From the NCBI RefSeq assembly GCF_024172085.1, contig NZ_JAMZDZ010000001.1, forward strand, positions 4,588,001 through 4,652,000: a stretch of 64,000 bases of DNA. Direction: 5' to 3'. Under the pieces are notes generated by a model. The model saw only the letters and a program-made list of their open reading frames with translations, was not told the origin of the DNA and made no database searches. The stretch is from Hamadaea flava. Lineage in GTDB: Bacteria; Actinomycetota; Actinomycetes; Mycobacteriales; Micromonosporaceae. The position numbers and the translations under genes are program-made. Below are positions 54,362-63,365 of the stretch, piece by piece. Numbering within the stretch: position 1 is the first letter of the stretch; each line of letters begins with the position of its first letter.

Positions 54362-54547
54362 TTGCTCACCGAGCAGTGGCACACCAGCACGCGTAGCAAC
54401 GACACCAACTGCGTCGAGGTCCGCGCCCGTCGCGGGCAGGTCGAAGTCCGCGACTCCAAGGACCGCGACCACGACATGCTGGTGTTCTCCGCCAACGCGT
54501 GGGAGTCGTTCGTCGACGGCGTGAAGGCCGGCGAGTTCGACTCCTGA
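54362..54547 (+). CDS. DUF397 small regulatory-type protein
   Basis: 61-aa DUF397 protein (WHTSTRSNDTNCVEVRA, VEVRDSKDRD, AWESFVDGVKAGEFD). Family members usually sit beside XRE-type regulators of development in actinomycetes; none is here. The start is TTG at 54362 behind GGGAG. A strong hairpin at 54558 follows. Confidence 0.85.
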   Translation: MLTEQWHTSTRSNDTNCVEVRARRGQVEVRDSKDRDHDMLVFSANAWESFVDGVKAGEFDS

Positions 54548-54557
54548 GTACGCAGAC

Positions 54558-54585
54558 GGCCCCCACCCTCGCCGGGGTGGGGGCC
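54558..54585 (+). terminator. hairpin after the DUF397 gene
   Basis: Perfect 10-bp arms GGCCCCCACC (54558-54567) and GGTGGGGGCC (54576-54585), starting 11 nt after the DUF397 stop and ending just before tRNA-Lys on the other strand. No T tract. Confidence 0.7.
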
Positions 54586-54595
54586 GCCGCACGTG

Positions 54596-54667
54596 TGGGG
54601 CATGTAGGACTCGAACCTACAACCTACGGATTAAAAGTCCGCAGCTCTGCCATTGAGCTAATGCCCC
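54596..54667 (-). tRNA. tRNA-Lys (TTT)
   Basis: Minus-strand cloverleaf: acceptor GGGGCAT pairs with ATGCCCC, discriminator A, anticodon TTT in loop CTTTTAA, T-arm GTAGGTTCGAGTCCTAC. Stands alone between DUF397 and a small gene. Confidence 0.95.
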
Positions 54668-54785
54668 GCCGCCAGAAGGGTACCGGAAACAGCCGGGTCA
54701 GCGCGTCACGGAGGGGCAAGATCGCTTTATCCGGTGGCGTCCGGTGACCGCATCCATGACAGACATGTCCGTTATGCTGTCCGGC

Positions 54786-54989
54786 GTGCATTTGACCTTC
54801 ATCCGCAAGACCGCACTTTCGAACGAGAACAACTGTCCTTCCCTGTACAAGACCGACCGCGACACGTACATCGTCCAGGGCTGGCGGGTCACCGACCCGG
54901 AGACCCTGGAGCAGTTGGACATCCCCGGGCACGAGACGGTCGTCGAGGTGCCCAGCGACGTTCTCGCCGAGATAGCCCGTTCCATCTGA
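54786..54989 (+). CDS. small actinobacterial protein, DUF397 companion type
   Basis: 67-aa protein MHLTFIRKTALSNENNCPSL, then YIVQGWRVTDPETLEQLDIP and ETVVEVPSDVL. Similar proteins accompany DUF397/XRE modules in actinomycetes, from memory of that group. The start is GTG at 54786, probably leaderless: TATGCT lies at 54773-54778. A terminator follows at 55002. Function unknown. Confidence 0.72.
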   Translation: MHLTFIRKTALSNENNCPSLYKTDRDTYIVQGWRVTDPETLEQLDIPGHETVVEVPSDVLAEIARSI

Positions 54990-55001
54990 TCGCTGTCGAC
55001 G

Positions 55002-55031
55002 ACGCGCCGCCCTCGCCGGGGCGGCGCGTTT
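55002..55031 (+). terminator. intrinsic-type terminator
   Basis: Perfect 11-bp stem ACGCGCCGCCC (55002-55012) and GGGCGGCGCGT (55019-55029), followed by TT. Ends the small gene at 54786. Confidence 0.75.
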
Positions 55032-55088
55032 CGCGTCTGTGCCGCCCGGTCACACCGGCAGACGATCATGATGCGCGAAGTGGCGGGG

Positions 55089-55661
55089 TCAGGTGGAGAG
55101 CGGCGCCAGCGACCGCACGGCGCTGACGAACTGTGCCCCGGTGAGCGCGCTGTCCGGGTCGACGAGCCATTGGGTGGCTACCCCGCCGAGTATCGCCTGG
55201 TAGAAGGTGCCGAGCGCGAGAGCTTCCGTCTCGGTGGGCGTACCGCCGGCGAAGTCGCCGAAAAGCTCGGCCAGGGCTAGGCGAGCGCCGCGGTTGGCCG
55301 CCGCGAAGGTCTCCTGCATCTCCGGGTCGAGCCGGCCCAGCACCTCGAACTGGACGCTCCAGAGCGGACGGTGGGCGGCGAAGGACTGCAGGACTTGGGC
55401 CCAGACCGATTCCAGGCGCTGCGCCGGGGTAGCTGCGGGGTCGGCTTCGACCGCCATCGTGCGGCCCAGGTCCTCACCCCATTCTTCCAGCGCCTGGAGC
55501 AGCGCCGTGTTCATCAGGGCTTCCTTGGTGCCGTAGTGATAGCCGATCGCCGCGAGGCTCACGCCGGCGGCGGTGGCGACGTCCCGCGCGGTCGTGCGCG
55601 CGTACCCCTTTTCGTAGAGGCAGCGCTTCGCGCCCTCCAGCAGATCCTCTCGATTTCCCAT
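55089..55661 (-). CDS. TetR-family repressor, divergent from hydrolase
   Basis: 190-aa regulator beginning MGNREDLLEGAKRCLYEKGY; helix-turn-helix TARDVATAAGVSLAAIGYHYG. The C-terminal ligand domain has a TetR_C-type helix set. It is divergent from the alpha/beta hydrolase gene, with a perfect palindrome in between that is its likely operator. The ATG at 55661 is preferred over an upstream one at 55691 that would enter the operator. Confidence 0.9.
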   Translation of the reverse strand: MGNREDLLEGAKRCLYEKGYARTTARDVATAAGVSLAAIGYHYGTKEALMNTALLQALEEWGEDLGRTMAVEADPAATPAQRLESVWAQVLQSFAAHRPLWSVQFEVLGRLDPEMQETFAAANRGARLALAELFGDFAGGTPTETEALALGTFYQAILGGVATQWLVDPDSALTGAQFVSAVRSLAPLST

Positions 55662-55677
55662 GCCAAAGAAGGTAGCA

Positions 55678-55715
55678 CAACCGTCTTGCACATTTGTCTA
55701 AGACGGTTGTACAGT
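55678..55715 (+). promoter_or_regulatory. TetR operator and hydrolase promoter
   Basis: Perfect 10-bp arms CAACCGTCTT (55678-55687) and AAGACGGTTG (55700-55709). A promoter facing the hydrolase overlaps it: TTGCAC (55686-55691), 18 bp, TACAGT (55710-55715). Binding of the TetR protein would block both this promoter and probably its own. Confidence 0.75.
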
Positions 55716-55767
55716 CATCCCAGCCGCCGCACGGCAGGCGAAATCCCCTCGCGGAAGGAAAACCGAA

Positions 55768-56838
55768 ATGATCGAGACCGTCGCCGCCACCGCCGCCGCC
55801 GTCATCGCGCTCCCCGTCGTGGGCGCTCTGGGTTATCGGGCGGTACGCCGCTCGGCGACCGCGAAGCACCTGGCGATCACCACCCCGAACGGCATCGCCG
55901 AGGAGCACTACCTGCGGATCGGCGGAGTCGAGCAGTGGGTGCAGATCCGGGGCGAGGATCGGGCCAACCCCGTCTTGTTCGTCCTGCACGGCGGCCCCGG
56001 CTCGCCGTACGCGGTCTTCACGCCGCTGATCCGATCGTGGGAGAAGCACTTCACGGTGGTGCAGTGGGACCGCCGGGGCGTCGGCAAGACCCGAGCTCGC
56101 AGCGGCGCCGCCGATCCGGCCGTCAACACGTTCGCCCAGTCGGCCGACGACGCCGTCGAGGTGATCGACTTCGTCCGGGGGCACCTGGACCAGGACAAGG
56201 TCGTGCTGCTCGCGGGCTCGATGGGGACGCTGCTCGGCCTGCCACTGGCCCGCCGCCGGCCGGACCTGTTCTCGGCGCTCGTCTGCACCGACATGTACAC
56301 CGACATGTATCGCAACGAGCAGGACGGCTACCGCCTGGCGATGGAGCGCGTACGCGCGGCCGGCAACACCAAGGCGATCGCGGCACTGGAGAAGATCGGC
56401 GACGACCCGAACCGGTGGGACCTGCGGGCCTGGCAGGTGAAGATGGACGTGACGATGAAGACCGACCCGGTCACCCCGAACGCCGTCGCCAAGCTGCTGT
56501 TCCCGCTCGCCATGACGTCGCCGCTGTATTCCCTGTCCGGGGTGAAGCACCTGCTGGCCGGGTTCATGGACACGCAGAAGCAGATGCACGACGAGGTGAT
56601 GCGCTACAACGCGTACGCCGACGGCACGCGCTTCGAGGTCCCGTTCGTCCTGCTGCAGGGCGCCTCGGACGTGCTGACCCTGACCGGGCCGGCGGTCGAG
56701 TTCTTCGAGCAGGTGGACGCCCCGGCCAAGGCGATGGCGCTGATCGACGACGCCAGCCACTTCGCCGCCTTCACCCAGCCCGGCCGGTTCCTGACCCAGC
56801 TCCTCGCGCACGTCCGTCCGATGGTGACGGCCAGCTGA
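55768..56838 (+). CDS. alpha/beta hydrolase, proline iminopeptidase-like
   Basis: 356-aa hydrolase with an N-terminal hydrophobic segment (residues 5-25) that may anchor it. The oxyanion motif HGGPGSPY, the nucleophile elbow GSMGTLLG and late DDASHFAAF (His) fit the peptidase S33/proline iminopeptidase group. Controlled by the divergent TetR gene. Substrate unknown; detoxification of an ester or peptide is possible. Confidence 0.85.
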   Translation: MIETVAATAAAVIALPVVGALGYRAVRRSATAKHLAITTPNGIAEEHYLRIGGVEQWVQIRGEDRANPVLFVLHGGPGSPYAVFTPLIRSWEKHFTVVQWDRRGVGKTRARSGAADPAVNTFAQSADDAVEVIDFVRGHLDQDKVVLLAGSMGTLLGLPLARRRPDLFSALVCTDMYTDMYRNEQDGYRLAMERVRAAGNTKAIAALEKIGDDPNRWDLRAWQVKMDVTMKTDPVTPNAVAKLLFPLAMTSPLYSLSGVKHLLAGFMDTQKQMHDEVMRYNAYADGTRFEVPFVLLQGASDVLTLTGPAVEFFEQVDAPAKAMALIDDASHFAAFTQPGRFLTQLLAHVRPMVTAS

Positions 56839-56963
56839 TCGGACATCGGCCGTTCGGCCATCTTGCGCCCGGACTCCGCGTGTCGCGTACGCGGAGACGG
56901 GCGCGAGGCCGTAGGGTGCGCACCGCTCTGCCACACCCCTCTTAGCTGGGAGCGCAAACCGAA

Positions 56964-57515
56964 ATGAGTGACGGATACGTCCCTCGCGTCAACGTGATCA
57001 GCCGGCTCGGCGCCGGCGTCATCGGTGGCGTGCTCGGCGGCGTGGTGCTCGCCGCCGTCCTCTACTTCCTGGACGAAATCCAGGCGTACGGCCGCCTTGT
57101 CGGGCAGGAGTCGACCCAGAACGACATCGTGGTCGCCCTGTTCGTGTGCGGCTTCGCCGGCGCGGTCTTCGGCATCTTCGTCGGCCGGTTCGTCACCGGG
57201 CAGCTCATCCCGGCCGCCGGCGTCGGGCTCGTCTTCGGCACCGTCTGGTACCTCGTCCTGCAGCTGATCGTGCTCCAGATCCGCGGCGGATCACTGCTGG
57301 ACATGGGCAAGAACGGGCTGATCGTGCTGGGGGCGTACGTCATCTTCGGCGCGGCTACCGCCATCATGTACTCGGAGTTCGGCCCGCGGCGGCAGTATCG
57401 CCGGTACCGTCGCCGGAGCGGCGACTACGAGCTGGAGTACGTGCCCCGGTTCCGGCGCAGCGGCTCCCGCAGCAGCTCGCGCCGTCGCCGTCGCCGCCGG
57501 GACGACGACGACTGA
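56964..57515 (+). CDS. four-helix membrane protein with Arg-rich tail
   Basis: 183-aa membrane protein with about four helices (first: GVIGGVLGGVVLAAVLYFL) and a highly basic C-terminal tail (RRQYRRYRRRSGDY, then poly-Arg) ending DDDD. The helices are Gly-rich. No family recognised. The tail could bind nucleic acid or lipid head groups. A family A hairpin lies right after its stop. Confidence 0.65.
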   Translation: MSDGYVPRVNVISRLGAGVIGGVLGGVVLAAVLYFLDEIQAYGRLVGQESTQNDIVVALFVCGFAGAVFGIFVGRFVTGQLIPAAGVGLVFGTVWYLVLQLIVLQIRGGSLLDMGKNGLIVLGAYVIFGAATAIMYSEFGPRRQYRRYRRRSGDYELEYVPRFRRSGSRSSSRRRRRRRDDDD

Positions 57516-57532
57516 GCGCACAGAACCAACCG

Positions 57533-57585
57533 GATCAGGGATATGGGTCGAATCTTGGGTCAAGATTCGACCCATATCCCTGATC
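57533..57585. repeat. palindromic repeat, family A copy 3 (perfect hairpin)
   Basis: 25-bp arms (57533-57557 and 57561-57585) are perfect complements around GGT. The left arm starts GATCAGGGATATGGGTCG and ends AATCTTG. It fills the gap between the convergent membrane protein gene and oligopeptidase gene and is likely a terminator for both. Confidence 0.85.
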
Positions 57586-57590
57586 TGCTG

Positions 57591-59699
57591 CTAACGAGAG
57601 CCGACGAGGGTGAGGATCCAGGCGACCATGAACGCCTCTTCCTTCCAGGCGTCGTACCGCCCGGACGGGCCGCCGTGCCCGGCCCCCATCTCGGTCTTGA
57701 GCAGGTAGTCCCCGTCTGGTGCGATCGCCCGCAGCCGCGCGATCCACTTCGCCGGCTCGTGGTAGAGGACCCGGGTGTCGTTGAGCCCGCCCATCGCGAG
57801 GATCGCCGGGTAGTGCTGCGGCCGGACGTTCTCGTAGGGCGAGTAGCTCTTCATGTAGGCGTACACCTCTGGGGATTCCAGCGGGTTGCCCCACTCCTCC
57901 CACTCGGTAACGGTCAACGGCAGGTCCGGCCGCAGGATCGTGTTCAGCGCGTCGACGAACGGCACCTGCGCCACGATGCCCGCGAACAGCTCGGGCGCGA
58001 GGTTGGCGACCGCGCCGACGAGCAGACCACCGGCCGACCCGCCCCGGGCCACCGTCCGATCCGGACTCGTCCAGCCGCTCTTCTGCAGGTGCCGGGCCGC
58101 CGCCGCGAAGTCGGTGAAGGTGTTCTTCTTCGCGGTGAGCTTGCCCTCCTCGTACCACCGGCGGCCGAGTTCCCCGCCGCCCCGGATGTGCGCGACGGCG
58201 AAGACGACACCGCGGTCCACGAGGGACAGCCGCGGGATGGAGAACCAGGGGTCCATGCTCGTCTCGTACGACCCGTAGCCGTAGAGGACACAGGGCGCCG
58301 ACCCGTCGCGGGGCGTACCGGCTAGGCACATGAGCGAGATCGGGACCCGGGTGCCGTCGTCGGCCACCGCCCACTCCCGATGCTGCTCGTAGCGATCCGG
58401 GTCGAAGCCGCCGAGCACCGGCTTGCGCTTGCGCAGCACCAGTTGCTCCCCGGCCGGGGCGTCCAGCACGTAGTCGTAGACCGAGTCGGGCGTGACCAGC
58501 GAGGTGTAGCCCAGCCGGATCACCCGCGTCAGGTAGTCCGGGTTGTCGCCGAGGCCCACCGTGTAGATCGGCTCCGGGAACGCGATGTCGAACGGCTCGC
58601 CCGCCTTCGGCAGTACCCGCAGCCCGGTCAGACCGTTGCGGCGCAGGGACACCACGACGTGCGTCGCGAACGCGTCCACGCCCTCCAGGCGTACCCCTCG
58701 CTGATGCGCGATGAGCGGGGCCCACTCGGCGGGAGCGTCGATCGGAGCCGTGGCCAGCTCGAAGTCTTCCGCGCCGTCGTTGTGGAGCACGAGCAGGCGG
58801 TCGCCGTCGGGCTCTACTGTGTACTCGACGCCCTGGCGCCGCGCGCGGACCGTGCGTGGCGCGGCGGTCGGCTCGGTGGCCGGGATGAGCCAGGCCTCGC
58901 TCGTAACCTTGCTGTGCGCCTCGATGACCAGGTACTCCTCGGAGCGCGACAGCTCCGCCCCGAGCCAGAACCGTTCGTCGGCCTCCTCCAGGACCAGCGC
59001 GTCGGCCGCGCGATCGGTCCCCAGCTGGTGCCGCCACACGCGGTTCGGCCGCCACGCCTCGTCGACCGTGAGGTAGAGGAGCGTCCCGGCGTCCGCGGAC
59101 CAGGCCGCGCCGTAGAAGACGTCGTCGATGACGTCCGGCAGGTCCGCGCCGGTCACCAGGTCCTTGACGCGCAGGGTGAAGCGCTCGTCACCGGTGAAAT
59201 CCGTCGAGTACGCGAGCAGCCGCCCGCCGGGCGCGACGTCGAACGCGCCGAGCTGGAAGAACTCGTGCCCCTCGGCGAGCTGATTCCCGTCGAGCAGGAT
59301 CTCCTCGCCGGGCAGCGCGCCCCCGTCGCTCTGCGGCGGCGTCGAATCGTCGGAGGCGGCGAGTACGCGGCACTGGATGCCGTACTGCTTGCCCTCCTCC
59401 TGACGCGTGTAGTACCAGTGGCCGCCCTTTCGGACCGGCACCGACAGGTCGGTCTCCTGGGTCCGGCGTTTGATCTCCGCGAACACCGTCTCCTGGAGCG
59501 CCTTCTGACCGGCGGTCCGCTGCTCGGTGTACGCGTTCTCCGCCGTCAGGTAGGCGACCGTGTCCGGGTCTTCCTTGTCCAGCAGCCAGGCGTACTCGTC
59601 GATCACCTCGTCGCCGTGATGCCGGCGGATGTGCGCGGCCCGCTTCGCCACCGGCGCCTTGATCGAGAGAGTAGAGATCTGAGTAGGAGCGTTGGTCAC
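57591..59699 (-). CDS. ptrB: oligopeptidase B (prolyl oligopeptidase family S9A)
   Basis: 702-aa cytoplasmic serine peptidase that cuts short peptides after basic residues. An N-terminal beta-propeller precedes the catalytic domain; the nucleophile is in ARGGSAGGLLVGA, and the His in MGAGHGGPSGRYDAW. DPWFSIPRLSLVDRGVVFAV and HIRGGGELGRRWYEEGKL are typical of the PtrB group. Length is normal. It is divergent from the FAD oxidase gene. Confidence 0.92.
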   Translation of the reverse strand: MTNAPTQISTLSIKAPVAKRAAHIRRHHGDEVIDEYAWLLDKEDPDTVAYLTAENAYTEQRTAGQKALQETVFAEIKRRTQETDLSVPVRKGGHWYYTRQEEGKQYGIQCRVLAASDDSTPPQSDGGALPGEEILLDGNQLAEGHEFFQLGAFDVAPGGRLLAYSTDFTGDERFTLRVKDLVTGADLPDVIDDVFYGAAWSADAGTLLYLTVDEAWRPNRVWRHQLGTDRAADALVLEEADERFWLGAELSRSEEYLVIEAHSKVTSEAWLIPATEPTAAPRTVRARRQGVEYTVEPDGDRLLVLHNDGAEDFELATAPIDAPAEWAPLIAHQRGVRLEGVDAFATHVVVSLRRNGLTGLRVLPKAGEPFDIAFPEPIYTVGLGDNPDYLTRVIRLGYTSLVTPDSVYDYVLDAPAGEQLVLRKRKPVLGGFDPDRYEQHREWAVADDGTRVPISLMCLAGTPRDGSAPCVLYGYGSYETSMDPWFSIPRLSLVDRGVVFAVAHIRGGGELGRRWYEEGKLTAKKNTFTDFAAAARHLQKSGWTSPDRTVARGGSAGGLLVGAVANLAPELFAGIVAQVPFVDALNTILRPDLPLTVTEWEEWGNPLESPEVYAYMKSYSPYENVRPQHYPAILAMGGLNDTRVLYHEPAKWIARLRAIAPDGDYLLKTEMGAGHGGPSGRYDAWKEEAFMVAWILTLVGSR

Positions 59700-59758
59700 A
59701 CGGTGAGGTTACCGACCCACTGCCTGTATTGCGCCCGGTCGAGTGAAGGACTAAAATA

Positions 59759-59774
59759 TCGAACGGTTGTTCTA
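59759..59774. promoter_or_regulatory. LexA (SOS) box candidate
   Basis: TCGAACGGTTGTTCTA fits the actinobacterial LexA site CGAAC-N4-GTTCG, differing at the last position (T for G). It lies 84 bp upstream of the FAD oxidase gene and 60 bp upstream of ptrB, in their shared promoter region. Confidence 0.5.
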
Positions 59775-59857
59775 ATGCGGTACGAAATGCGGTAACGAGG
59801 GGAAACCCTTGCCGGCACCGCCGTTTCGCGTCCATCGGCTCCCAGTGAGGCGGGCAG

Positions 59858-61036
59858 ATGATACCCATTCCGCGTACGCTCGCGGCAGCTCGCGCTCTGG
59901 AGGGCACTGTGCCCATCCGGGCTCCGATCGGCACCGGCCGGTGGACTGCCCGCCCGCAGCGTCTCGACGAGGTCGCGACCGTTCTCCGATTCGCCGCCGA
60001 GAAGGGCCGCGAGGTGCGCCCGCGCGGCGCCGCCACCAAGGCTTCCTGGTTCGCCGAGCCATCTGATGTGGACATCACGCTGAGCACCGGTGACCTGAGC
60101 GCCTGGCACTACGAGCCGGGCAGTCCGGTCGTCACCGTCGGGGCGGGCGTACCGCTGCAGGTCGCCCAGGTCCGGCTCGCGGCCTACGGCTTGCGCCTGG
60201 CGCTCGACCCGAGGTCGCCCGGCGCGACGGTCGGCGGCATCCTCGCCACCGACGAGGCGGGCCCGATCTCGATGCGCTTCGGTCGCCCGAGCGAGCAACT
60301 GCGCGGAGCCTGGGGCGTCCGCGCCGGTGGCACCCTGGTCGCCCTCGGCGAGCCCGACCCGGCCAGCGGTCCGGTGCGACCGGAGTCCGCCGAGCACCAC
60401 CCGGATCCGGGCGACCGCCGCTGGCTGCCGACCGGCGTCCTGGTGAGCGCGACGCTGCCGGTCCAATCGATGCCTCCGGCCAGCCGATACGTCTCCCACG
60501 ACGTCGCCTCCCCGCTGGAGGTCGGCGACCTCATGGCGCGGATGGAGGCGTGCTGTTCCGTGCCGACCGCGATCGAACTCGACCTGCCGGCCCTGTCGGA
60601 GTCCCGGATCGGCTACGTCGGCACGCTGACCGTGCTCGTCGAGGGCTCGGTCGCGAGCGCCACCGACCGAGCCGGCGAACTCGCCGACGCGTTCGGGCCG
60701 AAGACGGGCTTCCACGACGTCGCGCCCGAAGGCTGGGCGCGTTACCCGTGGCGGCGCGGCACCGACGTCGCCGTCAGGCTGGACGCGCCGTCCGACGCGC
60801 TCGCCTCCGTGGCGTACGCCATGCGCGACGCGGCCAACGCGCCCGTCGCGTTCCGGGCCAGCCTCGGCGCCGGAGTCGGCTACGCCGCGATCCCCGCCAA
60901 CCTGCCGGCCGAGGTCATCCGAGCCGTCCTCGAAACGTGCCGCGACGTGCTCATGGGTCGCGGCGGCGAGGTCACCGTGCTCGCCGCGCCGGCCGGACTC
61001 CGCCGGATCATCGGCCTGGAGCTCCTGTACGCCTGA
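59858..61036 (+). CDS. FAD-binding oxidoreductase, GlcE-like
   Basis: 392-aa flavoprotein of the FAD_binding_4 (PCMH) group. The N-terminal FAD domain has VRPRGAATKASWF and DPRSPGATVGGILATDEAGP; the C-terminal part is shorter than in full glycolate oxidases, matching GlcE subunits. No glcD or glcF is adjacent. A LexA-like box lies upstream. The ATG at 59858 (MIPIPRTLAAARALEG) starts a sensible N-terminus, but a GTG further in is possible. Confidence 0.75.
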   Translation: MIPIPRTLAAARALEGTVPIRAPIGTGRWTARPQRLDEVATVLRFAAEKGREVRPRGAATKASWFAEPSDVDITLSTGDLSAWHYEPGSPVVTVGAGVPLQVAQVRLAAYGLRLALDPRSPGATVGGILATDEAGPISMRFGRPSEQLRGAWGVRAGGTLVALGEPDPASGPVRPESAEHHPDPGDRRWLPTGVLVSATLPVQSMPPASRYVSHDVASPLEVGDLMARMEACCSVPTAIELDLPALSESRIGYVGTLTVLVEGSVASATDRAGELADAFGPKTGFHDVAPEGWARYPWRRGTDVAVRLDAPSDALASVAYAMRDAANAPVAFRASLGAGVGYAAIPANLPAEVIRAVLETCRDVLMGRGGEVTVLAAPAGLRRIIGLELLYA

Positions 61037-61431
61037 CCGAGCCCGCCGCGCCGCCCGCCAACCCCCTCGGCTGGGCGGCGCGGCTCTTTGCTGCCCCGCG
61101 GTCGTCGCCACTGCCCTGGGGGTCGTCGCCACCGCCCCGGAGTCGTCGCCGCGCAGGGGATCCCTGCGGATCCCGCGCGCGGGATCCCTGCGGATCAGGG
61201 TTATGCATGCGATCTTGGGGCCGGGAAGCATGCGTATCCGTGATCCGCAGGGAACCGGGCCGGGCCGGCGCAGGGAACCGGGTCGGGCCGGCGGAGGGAT
61301 CCGGCCGGGCGCGCGCAGGGAACCGTCGGAGGGAACCGGCCGACAGCCGGAACCGGGCGTATCCGTGATCTGCGGCTCAACGCGGGGCGGATGTCGGCAG
61401 CGCGCGACGGCAGTGCGAGAATAGGCGCGCT
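61037..61431. repeat. repeat-rich intergenic region with family A copy 4
   Basis: 395 bp without a gene. 61188-61250 is a family A palindrome (CTGCGGATCAGGG...TGATCCGCAG). Before it are repeats of GTCGTCGCCACTGCC type; after it GCAGGGAACCGG units recur several times, and another half copy GTATCCGTGATCTGCGG lies at 61369-61377. GC is very high. The hemL promoter must lie at the right end. Confidence 0.6.
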
Positions 61432-62751
61432 GTGATCGACGTACCCGCTTCCCAGGCCCTTTTCGACCGCGCCTCGGCCATCGTGCCCGGCGGGGTCAAC
61501 TCCCCCGTTCGCGCCTTCCGGGCGGTCGGTGGGACTCCGCGCTTCATGGTCGAGGGCCGGGGGCCGTGGCTCACCGACGCCGACGGCAACCGTTATGTCG
61601 ACCTCGTCTGCTCGTGGGGTCCGCTGATCCACGGGCACGCCCAGCCCGACGTGATCGCCGCGGTGCAGGCCGCCGCCGCGAGGGGGACGAGCTTCGGCAC
61701 CCCGACCCCGGGTGAGGTCGAGCTGGCCGAGGAGCTGGTCGGGCGTACGGCGGTCGAGCAGATCCGGCTGGTCAACTCGGGCACCGAGGCGACGATGTCG
61801 GCGATCCGGCTGGCTCGTGGGTTCACCGGGCGTACGAAGATCGTGAAGTTCGCCGGGTGCTATCACGGGCACGTCGACGCGCTGCTGGCCGCGGCCGGCT
61901 CCGGCGTCGCGACCCTGGCGCACACCGGGAAGACCGGCGACGCCGCGGTTCCGGACTCGCCCGGCGTGACCGGCGCGTCGGCCGCCGAGACGATCGTGCT
62001 GCCCTACAACGACCTCCCCGCCGTCGAGGCCGCCTTCGCGGCGCACGGCGACGAGATCGCCGCGATCATCACCGAGGCCGCCGCCGGGAACATGGGCGTG
62101 GTCGCGCCGCTGCCCGGGTTCAATCAGGGGCTGGCCGACGTCGCCCACCGGTACGGCGCGCTGCTCATCGTCGACGAGGTGATGACCGGCTTCCGGGTGT
62201 CCCGGAGCGGCTGGCAGGGCCTCGATCCGGTGGACGCCGACCTCTGGACCTTCGGCAAGGTGATGGGCGGCGGGCTGCCCGCGGCCGCGTTCGGCGGGCG
62301 TACCGAGATCATGGGCCGGCTCGCCCCGGCCGGTCCGGTCTACCAGGCCGGCACCCTCTCGGGTAACCCGCTGGCCTGCGCGGCCGGGCTCACCAGCCTG
62401 CGGCTGGCGACCGACGAGGCGTACGCGAAACTCGACGCCACGGCGGCGAGGATCAGCACGCTGGCGACCGAGGCGCTGAGCCAGGCCGGCGTACCGCACA
62501 CGCTGGCGACGGCTGGCAGCATGTTCTCAGTCTTCTTCACCGACACTCCAGTGGTGAACTACGACCAGGCGAAGACGCAGGACGTCGCGGCCTTCCGCGC
62601 GTTCTTCCACGCCATGCTCGACAACGGCGTCTACCTGCCGCCGAGCGCGTTCGAGGCGTGGTTCGTCTCGACGGCGATCGACGACGAGGCGTTCGAGGTG
62701 ATCGGAAAAGCGCTGCCGGTCGCGGCAGCCGCGGCCGAGAGCGCCCGATGA
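61432..62751 (+). CDS. hemL: glutamate-1-semialdehyde aminotransferase HemL
   Basis: 439-aa PLP enzyme that makes 5-aminolevulinate from glutamate-1-semialdehyde for heme. PLP Lys276 is in [35 protein letters not shown] and DEVMTGFR are typical. The GTG start at 61432 gives [14 protein letters not shown]. Stop overlaps the next start (ATGA). First gene of a heme/cytochrome c maturation operon. Confidence 0.96.
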   Translation: MIDVPASQALFDRASAIVPGGVNSPVRAFRAVGGTPRFMVEGRGPWLTDADGNRYVDLVCSWGPLIHGHAQPDVIAAVQAAAARGTSFGTPTPGEVELAEELVGRTAVEQIRLVNSGTEATMSAIRLARGFTGRTKIVKFAGCYHGHVDALLAAAGSGVATLAHTGKTGDAAVPDSPGVTGASAAETIVLPYNDLPAVEAAFAAHGDEIAAIITEAAAGNMGVVAPLPGFNQGLADVAHRYGALLIVDEVMTGFRVSRSGWQGLDPVDADLWTFGKVMGGGLPAAAFGGRTEIMGRLAPAGPVYQAGTLSGNPLACAAGLTSLRLATDEAYAKLDATAARISTLATEALSQAGVPHTLATAGSMFSVFFTDTPVVNYDQAKTQDVAAFRAFFHAMLDNGVYLPPSAFEAWFVSTAIDDEAFEVIGKALPVAAAAAESAR

Positions 62752-63365
62752 CCGAGAAAACGGTCGTTCACTTCCTCCGCCATGGGGAGGTGCACAACCC
62801 CACGGGCGTCCTCTACGGACGGCTGCCGGGCTTCAAGCTCAGCACGCTCGGCGAGCAGATGGCCGAGGCGGTCGCGAAGTCCCTGGCCGAACGCGACATC
62901 ACGCATATCGTCAGCAGCCCGCTCGACCGCGCCGTGCAGACCGCGCAGCCGAGCGCCGCCGCCATGGGCCTGCCGGTCGAGACCGACCTGCGCCTGATCG
63001 AGAGCGAGAACTGGTTCGAAGGCCGGTCGGTCGGCTTCAGCCCACGCGTGTGGCCCAAGCTGATCAATCCGTTCCGGCCCAGCTGGGGCGAACCGTACAA
63101 GCACATCGCCCAGCGCATGCGCGACGCGCTGCACGACATCCGCGACGCGGCCCGCGGGCACGAGGCCCTGGCCGTCTCGCATCAACTGCCGATCTGGGAG
63201 CTGCGGCTCTTCCTGACCGGGCGGCGGCTCTGGCACGATCCGCGCAACCGCCAGTGCGCCCTGGCCAGCCTCACCTCCTTCCGTTACGAGGGCACCAGCC
63301 TGGTCGGCATCGACTATTCCGAGCCCGCGGCGCATCTCGGGCCCGGCAAGGGATTGGGGGCCTGA
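62748..63365 (+). CDS. histidine phosphatase family protein
   Basis: 205-aa phosphoglycerate-mutase-like phosphatase. The catalytic RHG is in [18 protein letters not shown]; the second His is in [12 protein letters not shown]. This position between hemL and the thioredoxin gene is conserved in actinobacteria. Substrate unknown. It overlaps hemL and the next gene by 4 and 1 nt. Confidence 0.88.
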   Translation: MTEKTVVHFLRHGEVHNPTGVLYGRLPGFKLSTLGEQMAEAVAKSLAERDITHIVSSPLDRAVQTAQPSAAAMGLPVETDLRLIESENWFEGRSVGFSPRVWPKLINPFRPSWGEPYKHIAQRMRDALHDIRDAARGHEALAVSHQLPIWELRLFLTGRRLWHDPRNRQCALASLTSFRYEGTSLVGIDYSEPAAHLGPGKGLGA

